From: an uncultured Eubacteriales bacterium
Lineage (GTDB): Bacteria; Bacillota; Clostridia; Oscillospirales; Oscillospiraceae
DNA length: 64,000 nucleotides
Direction of reading: 5' to 3'
Assembly: GCA_900545585.1 (NCBI GenBank)
Contig: UQZR01000002.1
Location: 1 to 64,000, forward strand
Positions 44,693 through 54,927 of the stretch are shown piece after piece; position 1 is the first letter of the stretch, and each line of letters starts with the position of its first letter. Made by a program: the position numbers and the translations under genes. Under the pieces are notes generated by a model. It did no database searches. It worked only from the letters and a program-made list of their open reading frames with translations, and was not told the DNA's origin.

Positions 44693-45841
44693 TTATTTCT
44701 TTCTCAGGAAGTCCAGAAAGCTCTTGCGCTTTTCATAGTTCTTCTCGCCCAGCGTCTCGCTGAATTTCTTCAGCGCCTCCTTCTGCTCGCGGTTCAGGCC
44801 GCGGGGCGTCTCGATGACCACGGTGACGTACTGATCGCCCCGGCCCCGTCCGTTGAGCACGGGGATGCCCTTGCCCCGCAGCCGGAACACAGTGCCGGTC
44901 TGGGTGCCCTCGGGGATGCTGTACTCCACGGAGTCGTCGATGGTGGGGATCTTCAGCTTCGCACCCAGCACCGCCTGGCTGAACGTGATGGGCGCCTCGC
45001 AGAACACGTCGTAGCCCTCGCGGCGGAACAGCTCATGGGGCCGCACCATCACGGTGATCAGCAGATCGCCGGCAGGCCCGCCGTTCTTACCGGCGTTGCC
45101 CTGCCCACGCAGGGAGATGGTCTGGCCGTGGTCGATACCGGCGGGGATGGTGACCTTGATGGTCTTGCGTTTGCGCACCGCACCGCTGCCGCCGCAGTCG
45201 GCGCAGGGCTGGTGGATGATCTTGCCGGTGCCGCGGCAGCGCTGGCAGGGCCTGCTGCTGGCGAACACGCCCATGGGCGTGCGCTGCTGCACCTGCACCA
45301 TGCCGCTGCCGTGACAGTCGGGGCAGATCTCCGGCGTGGTGCCCGGGGCACAGCCGTTGCCCTTGCAGGTGGGGCATTGCTCGCTGCGCTCGATAGTGAC
45401 ATCCTTCTCACAGCCGTGGGCCGCCTCCAGGAACGTCACGGCCACGCTGGCGCGGATGCTCTCGCCCCGCTGGGGGCCATTGCGGCGGGTCTGCCCGCCG
45501 CCGCCGAAGCCGCCGCCGAAAAAGCTGCCAAAGATGTCGCCCAGATCGCCGAAGTCGAAGCCGCCGCCAAAGCCGCCGCCGGCTCCGCCTGCCCCTGCGC
45601 CGTAGCTGGGGTCCACACCGGCGAAGCCGAACTGGTCATACCGCGCCTTCTTCTCCGGATCAGACAGCACCTCGTTGGCCTCGTTGACCTCCTTGAACTT
45701 CTCCTCGGCCTCCTTGTCGCCGGGGTTCATGTCAGGGTGGTACTTGCGGGCCAGCTTCTTATATGCTTTTTTGATCTCGTCCTCGGATGCGCCCTTGCTG
45801 ACGCCCAGGACCTCATAGTAATCGCGTTTATTTTCTGCCAT
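44693..45841 (-). CDS. dnaJ: Chaperone DnaJ
   Basis: 382 residues from the ATG at 45841. J-domain with HPD (KYHPDMNPGD), Gly/Phe-rich linker (GGFGGGFDFGDLGD), four zinc CxxCxGxG repeats (CPTCKGNG, CPDCHGSG, CQRCRGTG, CADCGGSG) and C-terminal substrate domains. Stimulates DnaK ATPase. Last chaperone in the hrcA-grpE-pspC-dnaK-dnaJ order. Confidence 0.97.
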   Translation of the reverse strand: MAENKRDYYEVLGVSKGASEDEIKKAYKKLARKYHPDMNPGDKEAEEKFKEVNEANEVLSDPEKKARYDQFGFAGVDPSYGAGAGGAGGGFGGGFDFGDLGDIFGSFFGGGFGGGGQTRRNGPQRGESIRASVAVTFLEAAHGCEKDVTIERSEQCPTCKGNGCAPGTTPEICPDCHGSGMVQVQQRTPMGVFASSRPCQRCRGTGKIIHQPCADCGGSGAVRKRKTIKVTIPAGIDHGQTISLRGQGNAGKNGGPAGDLLITVMVRPHELFRREGYDVFCEAPITFSQAVLGAKLKIPTIDDSVEYSIPEGTQTGTVFRLRGKGIPVLNGRGRGDQYVTVVIETPRGLNREQKEALKKFSETLGEKNYEKRKSFLDFLRKK

Positions 45842-45869
45842 CGTCGTTCTCTCCGATAATACCACAAGA

Positions 45870-45891
45870 AGGGACAGGCTGCCCTGTCCCT
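45870..45891 (-). promoter_or_regulatory. Hairpin between dnaK and dnaJ
   Basis: 9-bp stem AGGGACAGG/CCTGTCCCT with a 4-base loop and no U-run. It could be a processing or attenuation site setting the DnaK to DnaJ ratio. Confidence 0.5.
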
Positions 45892-45906
45892 CTCGTGGGA
45901 TATGTG

Positions 45907-47754
<1,848 letters not shown>

Positions 47755-47807
47755 AATGATTGCCTCCTGAATTTATCTTAATTTCATTTATTTACGGGTT
47801 TAAGAGA

Positions 47808-47999
47808 TCAATAGGGACGGTCGGGCATGATGATCGCCGCGATGATATACGCCAGCAGACCGCTGCCGCCCAGCAGGCTGAACAGCACCCAGCCCAGACG
47901 CACCAGCGTGGAGTCGATATTGAAATACTCGGCGATGCCGCCGCAGACGCCGGCCAGCTTCTTGTCCGTACTGCTCTTATACAGCTTCTTTTCGTTCAT
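47808..47999 (-). CDS. PspC-domain membrane protein
   Basis: 63 residues. KLYKSSTDKKLAGVCGGIAEYFNIDSTLVRLGWVLFSLLGGSGLLAYIIAAIIMP is essentially one complete PspC domain: an N-terminal Arg/Lys segment, the AGVCGGIAEYF motif and a membrane helix. PspC proteins sense or respond to envelope stress. It lies between grpE and dnaK, 13 bases after grpE, inside the CIRCE-controlled operon, an unusual place. GAAAGGAGTATTTCC precedes the start. Confidence 0.9.
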   Translation of the reverse strand: MNEKKLYKSSTDKKLAGVCGGIAEYFNIDSTLVRLGWVLFSLLGGSGLLAYIIAAIIMPDRPY

Positions 48000-48012
48000 G
48001 GAAATACTCCTT

Positions 48013-48582
48013 TCAGTTTGCCACCTTCACCATGGCGAAGCGCAGCACCTTATCTCCGATCATGAAGCCCTTCTGGAACACCTCCACGATGGTGTTCTCT
48101 CCGGCGCTCTCGTCCTCCGTGTGCATCACGGCGTTGTGCTTTTCCGGGTCGAAGGGCTGCCCCAGCGCGGGGATCTCGGTAACGCCCATCTGGCCCAGCA
48201 CGTCGATGAACTGCTTGCAGATCATCTCCAGCCCCTGCCGGTGGCCGTCACCCTCCTCAAACTGCTGCACGCCCCGCTCCAGATTGTCCAGCACCGCCAA
48301 AAACGGCTTGATGGTGTCGGCTTTGGCCGTACCGTACACATTTTCCTTTTCGCGGGTGGTGCGCTTGCGATAGTTGTCGTATTCCGCCGCCAGACGGAGG
48401 TATTTGTCGTTGGCATCGGCCAGCACCTTGGCCAGCTGCTCCATCTGCTCCATCTGGGACTTGGTGACGGTGAACGTCTCCTCCTGCACCGCCTCCTCGG
48501 CGGGCGCCGCAGTCTGTTCTGCCGTCTCCTGTGCCGCCGTTTCTTCGGCGGACGCTTTCTTCTGCTTATCCTTTTCGCTCAT
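48013..48582 (-). CDS. grpE: Nucleotide exchange factor GrpE
   Basis: 189 residues. An acidic, Ala/Glu-rich N-terminus, a coiled coil (MEQMEQLAKVLADANDKYLRLAAEYDNYRKRTTREK) and the C-terminal beta domain with HNAVMHTEDESAGENTIVEVFQKGFMIGDKVLRFAMVKVA. Releases ADP from DnaK. Overlaps hrcA by 4 bases. Confidence 0.96.
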   Translation of the reverse strand: MSEKDKQKKASAEETAAQETAEQTAAPAEEAVQEETFTVTKSQMEQMEQLAKVLADANDKYLRLAAEYDNYRKRTTREKENVYGTAKADTIKPFLAVLDNLERGVQQFEEGDGHRQGLEMICKQFIDVLGQMGVTEIPALGQPFDPEKHNAVMHTEDESAGENTIVEVFQKGFMIGDKVLRFAMVKVAN

Positions 48583-49619
48583 TGTATATCCTCCGGTAGC
48601 TGTTTTTTACCAAACATGCGGCTCAGGCTCTCTGCAAAGTAGCTCAGCCGCGCCGCCACAGCGGCGTAATCCATGCGAGTGGGGCCCACAACGCCCACCA
48701 GACCCCGCATGTTGTCCCCAATGTCGTAGCTGGCGATGACCACGCTGCTCTCCTTCAGGGCGTCGTTGACGTTTTCCGGCCCGATAAGGATCTGCATGGG
48801 CGCATCGCTCTGGGGCACCGGCAGGTCCTCCTTATTGTCCACCATGAAGCTCATGAGATCGTGAGCCTTGTCGATGTCCCGAAATTCCGGAAACTTCAGA
48901 AGCTGGCTGGCGCCGTTGGTAAACACCTGCTGGTGCTGGGTCTCCTCCAACAGCGTGCAGGCATATTCCGTCACGCGGTTGAGAAGCAGGAACCACTGGC
49001 CCGACACCTGATCCGACAGGCTCATCAGCGTGGCATTCATCTGTTCCGGCGCCGCCCCCACAAAGTGGGTGTTCAGCAGGTGGCTCAGCTGCGGCAGCGT
49101 CTCGGCGTCCACCGGCAGGTCCAGCTGCATCAGCTGGCTCTTGACGCGGTTGTCCGACAGCATCACCACGGCGATAAAGCTGCTCTCGCTGACGGAGATG
49201 AGCTCGAACCGCTGCACGGTGGCGACCGTCCGGTGATCGGCCACGGCGTAGGTGGGGTAGCCCACAAAGCTGGATACCATCTGTCCGGCCTGACTGATGA
49301 CCTGATCCACCTGCTTCATCTGGCCGGACAGGGCATCGTTGATCTTGGCCGTCTCCTCCGGCGACAGAGCCTTGCGCTCCATCAGCTCGTTGACGTACAG
49401 CCGGTAGCCCTTGGCCGACGGCACACGTCCCGCAGAGGTGTGTGGCTGCTCCAGATAGCCCATCTCCACCAGATCCGCCAGCTCGTTGCGGATGGTGGCG
49501 GAGCTGATCTTGCCGGGCATCTGTTCCACGATGGCCTTGGAGCCCACGGGCTCGGCGGTGTTGATATAGCTTTCCACCACGATCTTCAATATTTGCTTTT
49601 TGCGGTCTGTCAATTCCAT
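48579..49619 (-). CDS. hrcA: Heat-inducible repressor HrcA
   Basis: 346 residues. N-terminal winged helix (RKKQILKIVVESYINTAEPVGSKAIVE, SSATIRNELADLVEMGYLEQPHTSAGRVPS), GAF-like middle and C-terminal IGPENV, VVIASYDIGDNMRGLVGVVGPTRMDY. Binds the CIRCE operator just upstream and needs GroE for activity. GGAG lies 6 bases before the ATG. Confidence 0.97.
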   Translation of the reverse strand: MELTDRKKQILKIVVESYINTAEPVGSKAIVEQMPGKISSATIRNELADLVEMGYLEQPHTSAGRVPSAKGYRLYVNELMERKALSPEETAKINDALSGQMKQVDQVISQAGQMVSSFVGYPTYAVADHRTVATVQRFELISVSESSFIAVVMLSDNRVKSQLMQLDLPVDAETLPQLSHLLNTHFVGAAPEQMNATLMSLSDQVSGQWFLLLNRVTEYACTLLEETQHQQVFTNGASQLLKFPEFRDIDKAHDLMSFMVDNKEDLPVPQSDAPMQILIGPENVNDALKESSVVIASYDIGDNMRGLVGVVGPTRMDYAAVAARLSYFAESLSRMFGKKQLPEDIQ

Positions 49620-49631
49620 AGCTTTCTCCGT

Positions 49632-49658
49632 TTAGCACTCCTGCTTTTCGAGTGCTAA
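49632..49658. promoter_or_regulatory. CIRCE operator
   Basis: Perfect TTAGCACTC-N9-GAGTGCTAA, 12 bases upstream of hrcA; HrcA binds it to repress the operon. Confidence 0.97.
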
Positions 49659-49662
49659 ACGC

Positions 49663-49691
49663 AGTTTACCACCCTCCCCAGATAATGTCAA
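49663..49691 (-). promoter_or_regulatory. Sigma-A promoter of the heat-shock operon
   Basis: Minus strand TTGACA (49691-49686), 17 bases, TAAACT (49668-49663). The CIRCE begins 4 bases past the -10 box, so it covers the start site. Confidence 0.9.
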
Positions 49692-49727
49692 TAGGTGCTA
49701 TTTTAATTATTTGTAAACACGGCGCAG

Positions 49728-49760
49728 GAAAAAGCGCCCCGCCGGAAGGCGGAGCGCTTT
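49728..49760 (-). terminator. Terminator of the AI-2E-family gene
   Basis: Arms AAAGCGCCCCGCC/GGCGGAGCGCTTT (one mismatch), then TTTTCC on the minus strand. Confidence 0.85.
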
Positions 49761-49778
49761 GGGCCGTATGGCTTATTT

Positions 49779-50918
49779 TCAGGACTCCTCCGCCGGCTTG
49801 CTGCGGATGAACTCCTGCACCAGCGTGTATACGATGGAGCACACCGGCACGCCCAGCAGCATGCCCAGCACGCCGAAGGCCCCGCCGCCCAAGGTGACGG
49901 CGGCCAGTACCCACAGCCCGGGCAGTCCCACGGACTTGCCCACCACCTTGGGATAGATGAGGTTGCCCTCCACCTGCTGCAGGATCAACAGGAAGATCAG
50001 GAATGTCAGGGCCTTGATGGGGCTCTGGAACACGATGAGGAACGCGCCGGTGGCCGCGCCGATCCACGCGCCGAAGATGGGGATCAGCGACAGTGCCGCG
50101 ATGATGACCGACACCGGCAGGGCGTAGGGCAGACGCAGGATCAGCATGCCCAGACAGCATAGGGTGCCCAGAATGAACGCCTCCGTCACCTGACCGGTGA
50201 CGAAGCTGGAAAAGGCGTTGTTGCTCAGGCTCAGCAGCCGCAGCAGCCGGTCCGCCGCCTTCTGAGGCAGGCTGCGCCGCAGCAGCCGCCTGGACTGGGC
50301 GAGGAGCGTCTCCTTCTGGGCCAGCAGGTACAGGGAGAACACCAGCGCCAGCAGGAAGTTCACCAGCGCCCCCACGATGGAGGCGGTGATGTTCACCGTG
50401 GTGTTCACCACGCTGTCGCCCTTCTCCTGCAAAAAGCCGGTGATGGTATTCTTCACGCTGTCCGCGTCCAGCGACAGCTCCGGCAGGGTCACGCCGTGCT
50501 CCGCCCCGAAGGCGCTGAGGTTCTCCCACCACGCCTGGATCTGGGCCACGTAGGTGGGGATGTTGGCCACCAGCGTGGAGCCCGCCTCCTCCAACCGGGG
50601 AAGAAGAATAAAGAAGATGGCGAAAATGATGCCGATGAACAGCACCATGGTCAGCGCCAGACAGACGGGCCGCTTCAGCTTCCGGTTCCACCGACTGTCC
50701 CATTTGGCCAGCGCACGGTCCCACAGCCGTTCCAGCGCCGCCATCATCAGGTTCAGCACAAAGGCGATGCAGATGCCCAGCAGCAGCGGTGACAGCAGAT
50801 CCAGCAGCTTCCCCAGCACCTTTGTCACTGCCGAGATGTTGTAAAGCCCCCAGAACAGCAGCACCGCAAAGGTGATGAGCAGCATGATGCGCTGCATGGT
50901 CTTTTTGTTGAGTTCCAA
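49779..50918 (-). CDS. AI-2E family transporter (PerM/YtvI-like)
   Basis: 379 residues, about eight membrane segments, e.g. IMLLITFAVLLFWGLYNI, LLLGICIAFVLNLMMA, LTMVLFIGIIFAIFFILLP, IVGALVNFLLALVFSLYLLAQ and FGAWIGAATGAFLIVFQSPI. The conserved C-terminal text QQVEGNLIYPKVVGKSVGLPGLWVL is typical of the family. Members export autoinducer-2 or ions, or act in sporulation; the role here is unknown. The start is a TTG at 50918 (GGAG 5 bases upstream). Confidence 0.88.
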   Translation of the reverse strand: MELNKKTMQRIMLLITFAVLLFWGLYNISAVTKVLGKLLDLLSPLLLGICIAFVLNLMMAALERLWDRALAKWDSRWNRKLKRPVCLALTMVLFIGIIFAIFFILLPRLEEAGSTLVANIPTYVAQIQAWWENLSAFGAEHGVTLPELSLDADSVKNTITGFLQEKGDSVVNTTVNITASIVGALVNFLLALVFSLYLLAQKETLLAQSRRLLRRSLPQKAADRLLRLLSLSNNAFSSFVTGQVTEAFILGTLCCLGMLILRLPYALPVSVIIAALSLIPIFGAWIGAATGAFLIVFQSPIKALTFLIFLLILQQVEGNLIYPKVVGKSVGLPGLWVLAAVTLGGGAFGVLGMLLGVPVCSIVYTLVQEFIRSKPAEES

Positions 50919-51007
50919 GTGTACTCCGCCCTTTCTGACCGTATTTTCTCTATTCTACCATGTTTGCCGCCGGCAGTCTATTAAGATTCTGTATACTTTT
51001 TCCCCGC

Positions 51008-51036
51008 TTGTGTCTTTCCGCTGCGGATGGTATAAT
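51008..51036 (+). promoter_or_regulatory. Sigma-A promoter of the M32 gene
   Basis: TTGTGT (51008-51013), 17 bases, TATAAT (51031-51036). Confidence 0.8.
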
Positions 51037-51065
51037 CAGAGAAATGACAAACAGGAGGTATGCGC

Positions 51066-52568
51066 ATGACTGTTACCGAAGCATTGGAAAAGCTGAAAAC
51101 CTATGAACAGACCAGCTTTGCACTGGGCCACGCCATGGGCCTTTTGTACTACGACGGCGTCACCGTGGCGCCCAAGGGCGCTGCCGCCGTCCGCGGCGAC
51201 ACATCGGCGGAGCTGAGCCGTATCGACTATCAGCTCACCACTGCACCGGAGACGGTGGAGATGCTGGAGACCCTGATGGCTGCGCGGGAGGAGCTGGACG
51301 CCGTCACCCGCCGCAAGGTGGAGGAGTACTGGCGTAGCTACGACCGTACCCGCCGCATCCCGGAGGAGGAGTTCGTGGCCTATCAGCGTCTGTCGATCAA
51401 GGCTGACGATGTGTGGCAGACCGCCAAAGAGACCAATGATTTTGCCCTGTTCGAGCCGTATCTGCAGGAGATGTTCGACACCCTGAAGCGCTTCGCCCTG
51501 TACTGGGAGCCGGACAAGGCTCCCTACGAGACGATGCTGGACAACTATGAGCGGGGCCTGACCACTGCCGCCTGCGACGAATTTTTCGCCGCTCTGCGGC
51601 AAAAGCTGGTGCCCCTGATCCATCGCGTCACCGCCCACGCCGACCGGGTGGACGACGCACCGCTCCACGCCGATTTCCCCATCCCCATCCAGCGGGAGTT
51701 CTCCGACTTCGTCATGGATGTCATGGGCATCGACAGGAACCACTGTACCATCGGCGAGACGGAGCACCCCTTCACCATCAACTTCTCCCGGGACGACGTG
51801 CGCATCACCACCCACTACCACGCCGACATGGTGGCCTCCTCCCTGTTCTCCGTGATCCACGAGGGCGGCCACGCCCTGTACGAGCTGCACACCGGCAGGG
51901 AGCTGGCCCGCAGCAATCTGGGTACCGGCGTCTCCATGGGCATCCACGAGAGCCAGTCCCGCTTCTATGAGAACATCATCGGCCGAAGCCGCGCCTTCTG
52001 CTCCGTCATCTATCCGTGGCTGAAGGAGCACTTCGCCCCACGCCTGGACAATGTGACGGAGGACGACTTCTACCGCATGATCAATAAGTCCGAGCCCTCC
52101 CTCATCCGCACCGAGGCCGACGAACTGACCTATTGCCTGCACATCATGGTGCGCTACGAGCTGGAAAAGCGCATGTTCGACGGCTCCCTCACCGCCCACG
52201 ACCTGCCCGCCGAATGGAACCGCCTCTATAAGGAATATCTGGGCATTGATGTGCCCGACGACCGGCAGGGCGTACTGCAGGACTCCCACTGGGCCAACGG
52301 CAACATCGGCTACTTCCCCTCCTACGCCATCGGCTCGGCCTACGGCGCCCAGTACCTCCAGGAGATGTCCAGGGATCTGGACGTGGACGCCGTGGTGCGC
52401 TCCGGCGACCTGACCCCCATCAACAACTGGCTGGAGGACAGGATCTGGAAGCATGGCTGCATGAAGGACCCCGTGGCCCTGTTCGAATCGGTCTGCGGCA
52501 AGTTCGACCCCGACTGCTACGTGGCCTATCTGGAGAAGAAGTTCACCGAGGTCTACGGCCTGTCATAA
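51066..52568 (+). CDS. M32-family carboxypeptidase (Taq type)
   Basis: 500 residues. The zinc motif HEGGH in SVIHEGGHALYELHTG and the downstream GIHESQSRFYENIIGRS supply the metal and catalytic residues. DVRITTHY, YFPSYAIGSAYGAQY and the C-terminal region agree with thermostable carboxypeptidase 1. Removes C-terminal residues from peptides in the cytoplasm. The ATG at 51066 is chosen (AGGAGG 7 bases upstream; the ATG at 51060 is one base from it). Confidence 0.94.
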   Translation: MTVTEALEKLKTYEQTSFALGHAMGLLYYDGVTVAPKGAAAVRGDTSAELSRIDYQLTTAPETVEMLETLMAAREELDAVTRRKVEEYWRSYDRTRRIPEEEFVAYQRLSIKADDVWQTAKETNDFALFEPYLQEMFDTLKRFALYWEPDKAPYETMLDNYERGLTTAACDEFFAALRQKLVPLIHRVTAHADRVDDAPLHADFPIPIQREFSDFVMDVMGIDRNHCTIGETEHPFTINFSRDDVRITTHYHADMVASSLFSVIHEGGHALYELHTGRELARSNLGTGVSMGIHESQSRFYENIIGRSRAFCSVIYPWLKEHFAPRLDNVTEDDFYRMINKSEPSLIRTEADELTYCLHIMVRYELEKRMFDGSLTAHDLPAEWNRLYKEYLGIDVPDDRQGVLQDSHWANGNIGYFPSYAIGSAYGAQYLQEMSRDLDVDAVVRSGDLTPINNWLEDRIWKHGCMKDPVALFESVCGKFDPDCYVAYLEKKFTEVYGLS

Positions 52569-52571
52569 GAC

Positions 52572-52608
52572 AAAAGGGAACGCGCACGATGTGCGCGTTC
52601 CCTTTTTT
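52572..52608. terminator. Two-way terminator between the M32 and GNAT-like genes
   Basis: Perfect 16-bp stem AAAAGGGAACGCGCAC and its complement, loop GAT, then TT. Confidence 0.92.
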
Positions 52609-52611
52609 CCT

Positions 52612-53790
52612 TTATACGGCGGCTCCGGCGGGGGCATTCTCCGTCTCCGCCTCTGCGGCGGCAGGGATCAGCTCCTTGATGAAGCACCGGCGGCGCTTGT
52701 GCTGTTCCGTTTGAAAGTCCTTCCACTGGGACTGCACCTTGTCGTTCATCTCCAGCATGGGGCCGGTCTCCGCCTGCTTGATGCCCATCTTCAGGCAGCC
52801 CTTCATGGCCTTGCTGAGGATGACGGCGTTGACGCCACGGGACTGGTAGTCCGGATGCACGGCGATGAGCAGCAGGTCTACGGTATCGTTTTTCCGGAAG
52901 GATTTCAGCACGTCCACCCAGCCGGTGGGGAACAGCCGTCCCCTGTGCTTCTGCATGGCGGTGGCCAGACTGGGTGCGCCTACGCCGAAGGCGACCATCC
53001 GGTCGTTCTTATCCATGACGAAACAGGTGGTGTGGGGGTTGATCAGCGGCGCGAATTTGGAAGCATACTTTTTGATCTGTTCATCCGTCAGATCCACCGT
53101 GCCGTACAGCGGGGCGTAGGCCACGTTCACCAGGTCGAAAAACGGCTTCAGCAGCGGCAGATACGCCAGCCGGCTCTTGGGCTCCACGATGTGCAGATGG
53201 TTGCGCTTGAGCACGAAGTCCGACAGCTTCTCCCACCGCTGGATGGTTTTCTCGTCGGTGGGCACGGTGATGAGCTCCTCGATCCAGTCCACGTCCTTCA
53301 CGTAGCCCAGCGCCGCCATGTGGTCGATGTAGTAGGGGTGATTATAGTATGTAAAGAAGCAGCTGCGGCGGTCGAAGCCCTCCACCAGCATGCCCTCACG
53401 GTCCATGTCGGTGAAGCCCAGCGGCCCATGCACCGCGGTGCAGCCCAGCTCCCGTGCCCAGTCCTCCACGGCGGCGAACAGCGCAGCGGATACCTCAGGA
53501 TCGTCGATAAAGTCCACCTGGGTGAACCGCATCCGGTTGGTGCCCCACTTTTCATTGGCCTTGCGGCTGCGGATGGCGCCGATGCGCCCCACGATCTCCC
53601 CGTCCCGTTCCGCCAGCCAGCACCGCGCGTCGCAGTAGGAGAACGCCGGATTTTTCTGACGGTCCCAGTCGGACAGGTCGTCGCCATACGTGGCGGGCAC
53701 GAACTGCGGCACGCCGCGGTACAGCTGATTGGGATAATCCACGAACCGGCGCAGCTGCGCCTTCGTGGTCACTTCTACAATAGAAACCAT
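52612..53790 (-). CDS. GNAT-like acetyltransferase-fold protein, 392 residues
   Basis: The N-terminal part (VEVTTKAQLRRFVDYPNQLYRGVPQFVPATYGDD, AERDGEIVGRIGAIRS) and the C-terminal part (VDLLLIAVHPDYQSRGVNAVILSKAMKGCLKMG) each carry GNAT signatures, the second with the QxxGxxxx acetyl-CoA-type loop. This is the layout of large bacterial double-GNAT proteins of unknown substrate. No partner genes. AGGAGGAG precedes the ATG. The last 25 residues are Ala/Glu-rich. Confidence 0.65.
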   Translation of the reverse strand: MVSIVEVTTKAQLRRFVDYPNQLYRGVPQFVPATYGDDLSDWDRQKNPAFSYCDARCWLAERDGEIVGRIGAIRSRKANEKWGTNRMRFTQVDFIDDPEVSAALFAAVEDWARELGCTAVHGPLGFTDMDREGMLVEGFDRRSCFFTYYNHPYYIDHMAALGYVKDVDWIEELITVPTDEKTIQRWEKLSDFVLKRNHLHIVEPKSRLAYLPLLKPFFDLVNVAYAPLYGTVDLTDEQIKKYASKFAPLINPHTTCFVMDKNDRMVAFGVGAPSLATAMQKHRGRLFPTGWVDVLKSFRKNDTVDLLLIAVHPDYQSRGVNAVILSKAMKGCLKMGIKQAETGPMLEMNDKVQSQWKDFQTEQHKRRRCFIKELIPAAAEAETENAPAGAAV

Positions 53791-53827
53791 AACTGCTCCT
53801 CCTGAGCAAGCGTATTATATCCATATG

Positions 53828-54105
53828 ATACCATCGGTTAACAAGGGCAAACACGCCTGCCAGCGCGTCTTTCCGTCGCTTTTTGTCCTTTTCGCCTTGG
53901 CGGGCGCTCGCCCGCCTGCGTCTCAAAAGCCAAAAATCGCTCGAATATCCATCGCTGGCAGATGCGGACAGTTTTGCCGGAGCAGAAATGCGTCCAGACA
54001 AGGAAAGGCCCGTAGAGAATACTGCCGTATTGTCAAGGGACTTGACGCCGTATGGGCGTATTTCTGCCCGTCAAAACCGTGTCTGCCCTTGTCAACCGAT
54101 GGTAT
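53828..54105. mobile_element. 278-bp MITE with 28-bp inverted ends and 5-bp target duplication
   Basis: The ends 53828-53855 and 54078-54105 are inverted repeats matching at 26 of 28 positions (outer part ATACCATCGGTT). ATATG flanks both sides (53823-53827 and 54106-54110). Inside are a stem CTGCCAGCG/CGCTGGCAG (53857-53865, 53953-53961) topped by GGCGGGCG/CGCCCGCC (53899-53916), and a second stem GCAGAAATGCGTCC/GGGCGTATTTCTGC (53982-53995, 54054-54067). No coding frame with a ribosome site. The remaining gap 54106-54254 holds only the sfp-type gene's upstream region. Confidence 0.88.
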
Positions 54106-54254
54106 ATATGATGTATGTGTATCCACACCGTAATTCCATACAGTGACAGTGTACCTCTTTCTTTCCGTAAAAGCAAGCGCATAAAATACTGGTATCTTCT
54201 GCGGTGTTGTGTTATACTCAACTCAAAAATGAATGATCGGGAGGAGAGGGAAAC

Positions 54255-54827
54255 ATGGAACTTCTTTGGTACGACATCCGCACGCTGGACACGGATACCA
54301 TGGCCCATACCGTGGCCATGATGGATGAGGAGCGCCGCCGCCGCGTCAACGACATCGCCGGCGAGGACGACCGCAGGCGCACCGTGGCCGGCGAGCTGCT
54401 GGCCCGCCGCCTGCTGGCGCAGCGCCTGGGCTGCGGCGAGGGGGAGGTCCCCCTGCGCTGGGATGAGATGGGCAAGCCCACCGTGGACGCCGTGGGCGTC
54501 TACGTTTCCGTCAGCCATTCCGGCCCCTACGCCGTCTGCGCCATCGCCGATGTGCCGGTAGGCGTGGATGTGGAGGTGGTCCGCTCTGCGGACGAGAAAT
54601 TCATGCGCCGCGTCTGCTCCGAGGCGGAGATGGCCTACATCCGCGTGGGCGACGATGGCGACTGCGCCCGTTTCTGGGAGATCTGGACCGCCAAGGAGGC
54701 CCTGTTCAAGCTGACGGGCAAGGGCCCCCTGCTGGCTCTCAGCCGCCTGGCCCTGCCCCGGGGCGTGGTGCTGGATCACGTCATGCAGAAGGGCTGCGCC
54801 CTGACCACGGCCCTGCGTCTTGGTTAA
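54255..54827 (+). CDS. 4'-phosphopantetheinyl transferase (Sfp type)
   Basis: 190 residues. GVDVEVV (Mg-binding) and FWEIWTAKEALFKLTGKGP are the two Sfp/AcpS-type motifs, with YVSVSHSGPYAVCAIAD before them. Transfers phosphopantetheine from CoA to a carrier-protein serine. It is shorter than Bacillus Sfp (224). No polyketide or peptide synthetase is nearby, so it may serve a remote carrier protein. Extended -10 TGTTATACT at 54210-54218; GGGAGGAGAGG lies upstream of the ATG. Confidence 0.88.
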   Translation: MELLWYDIRTLDTDTMAHTVAMMDEERRRRVNDIAGEDDRRRTVAGELLARRLLAQRLGCGEGEVPLRWDEMGKPTVDAVGVYVSVSHSGPYAVCAIADVPVGVDVEVVRSADEKFMRRVCSEAEMAYIRVGDDGDCARFWEIWTAKEALFKLTGKGPLLALSRLALPRGVVLDHVMQKGCALTTALRLG

Positions 54828-54853
54828 ATTTTCTGCAATTTGCGAAAAAAGGC

Positions 54854-54882
54854 TTTTCACCTGCCCCTGAATTTGTTATAAT
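54854..54882 (+). promoter_or_regulatory. Promoter of the Gfo/Idh/MocA gene
   Basis: TTTTCA (54854-54859), 17 bases, TATAAT (54877-54882). Confidence 0.6.
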
Positions 54883-54927
54883 TTAGACGAGGATGATTTA
54901 CGAGAACAGTAGAGGAGGAGCTTTTGT

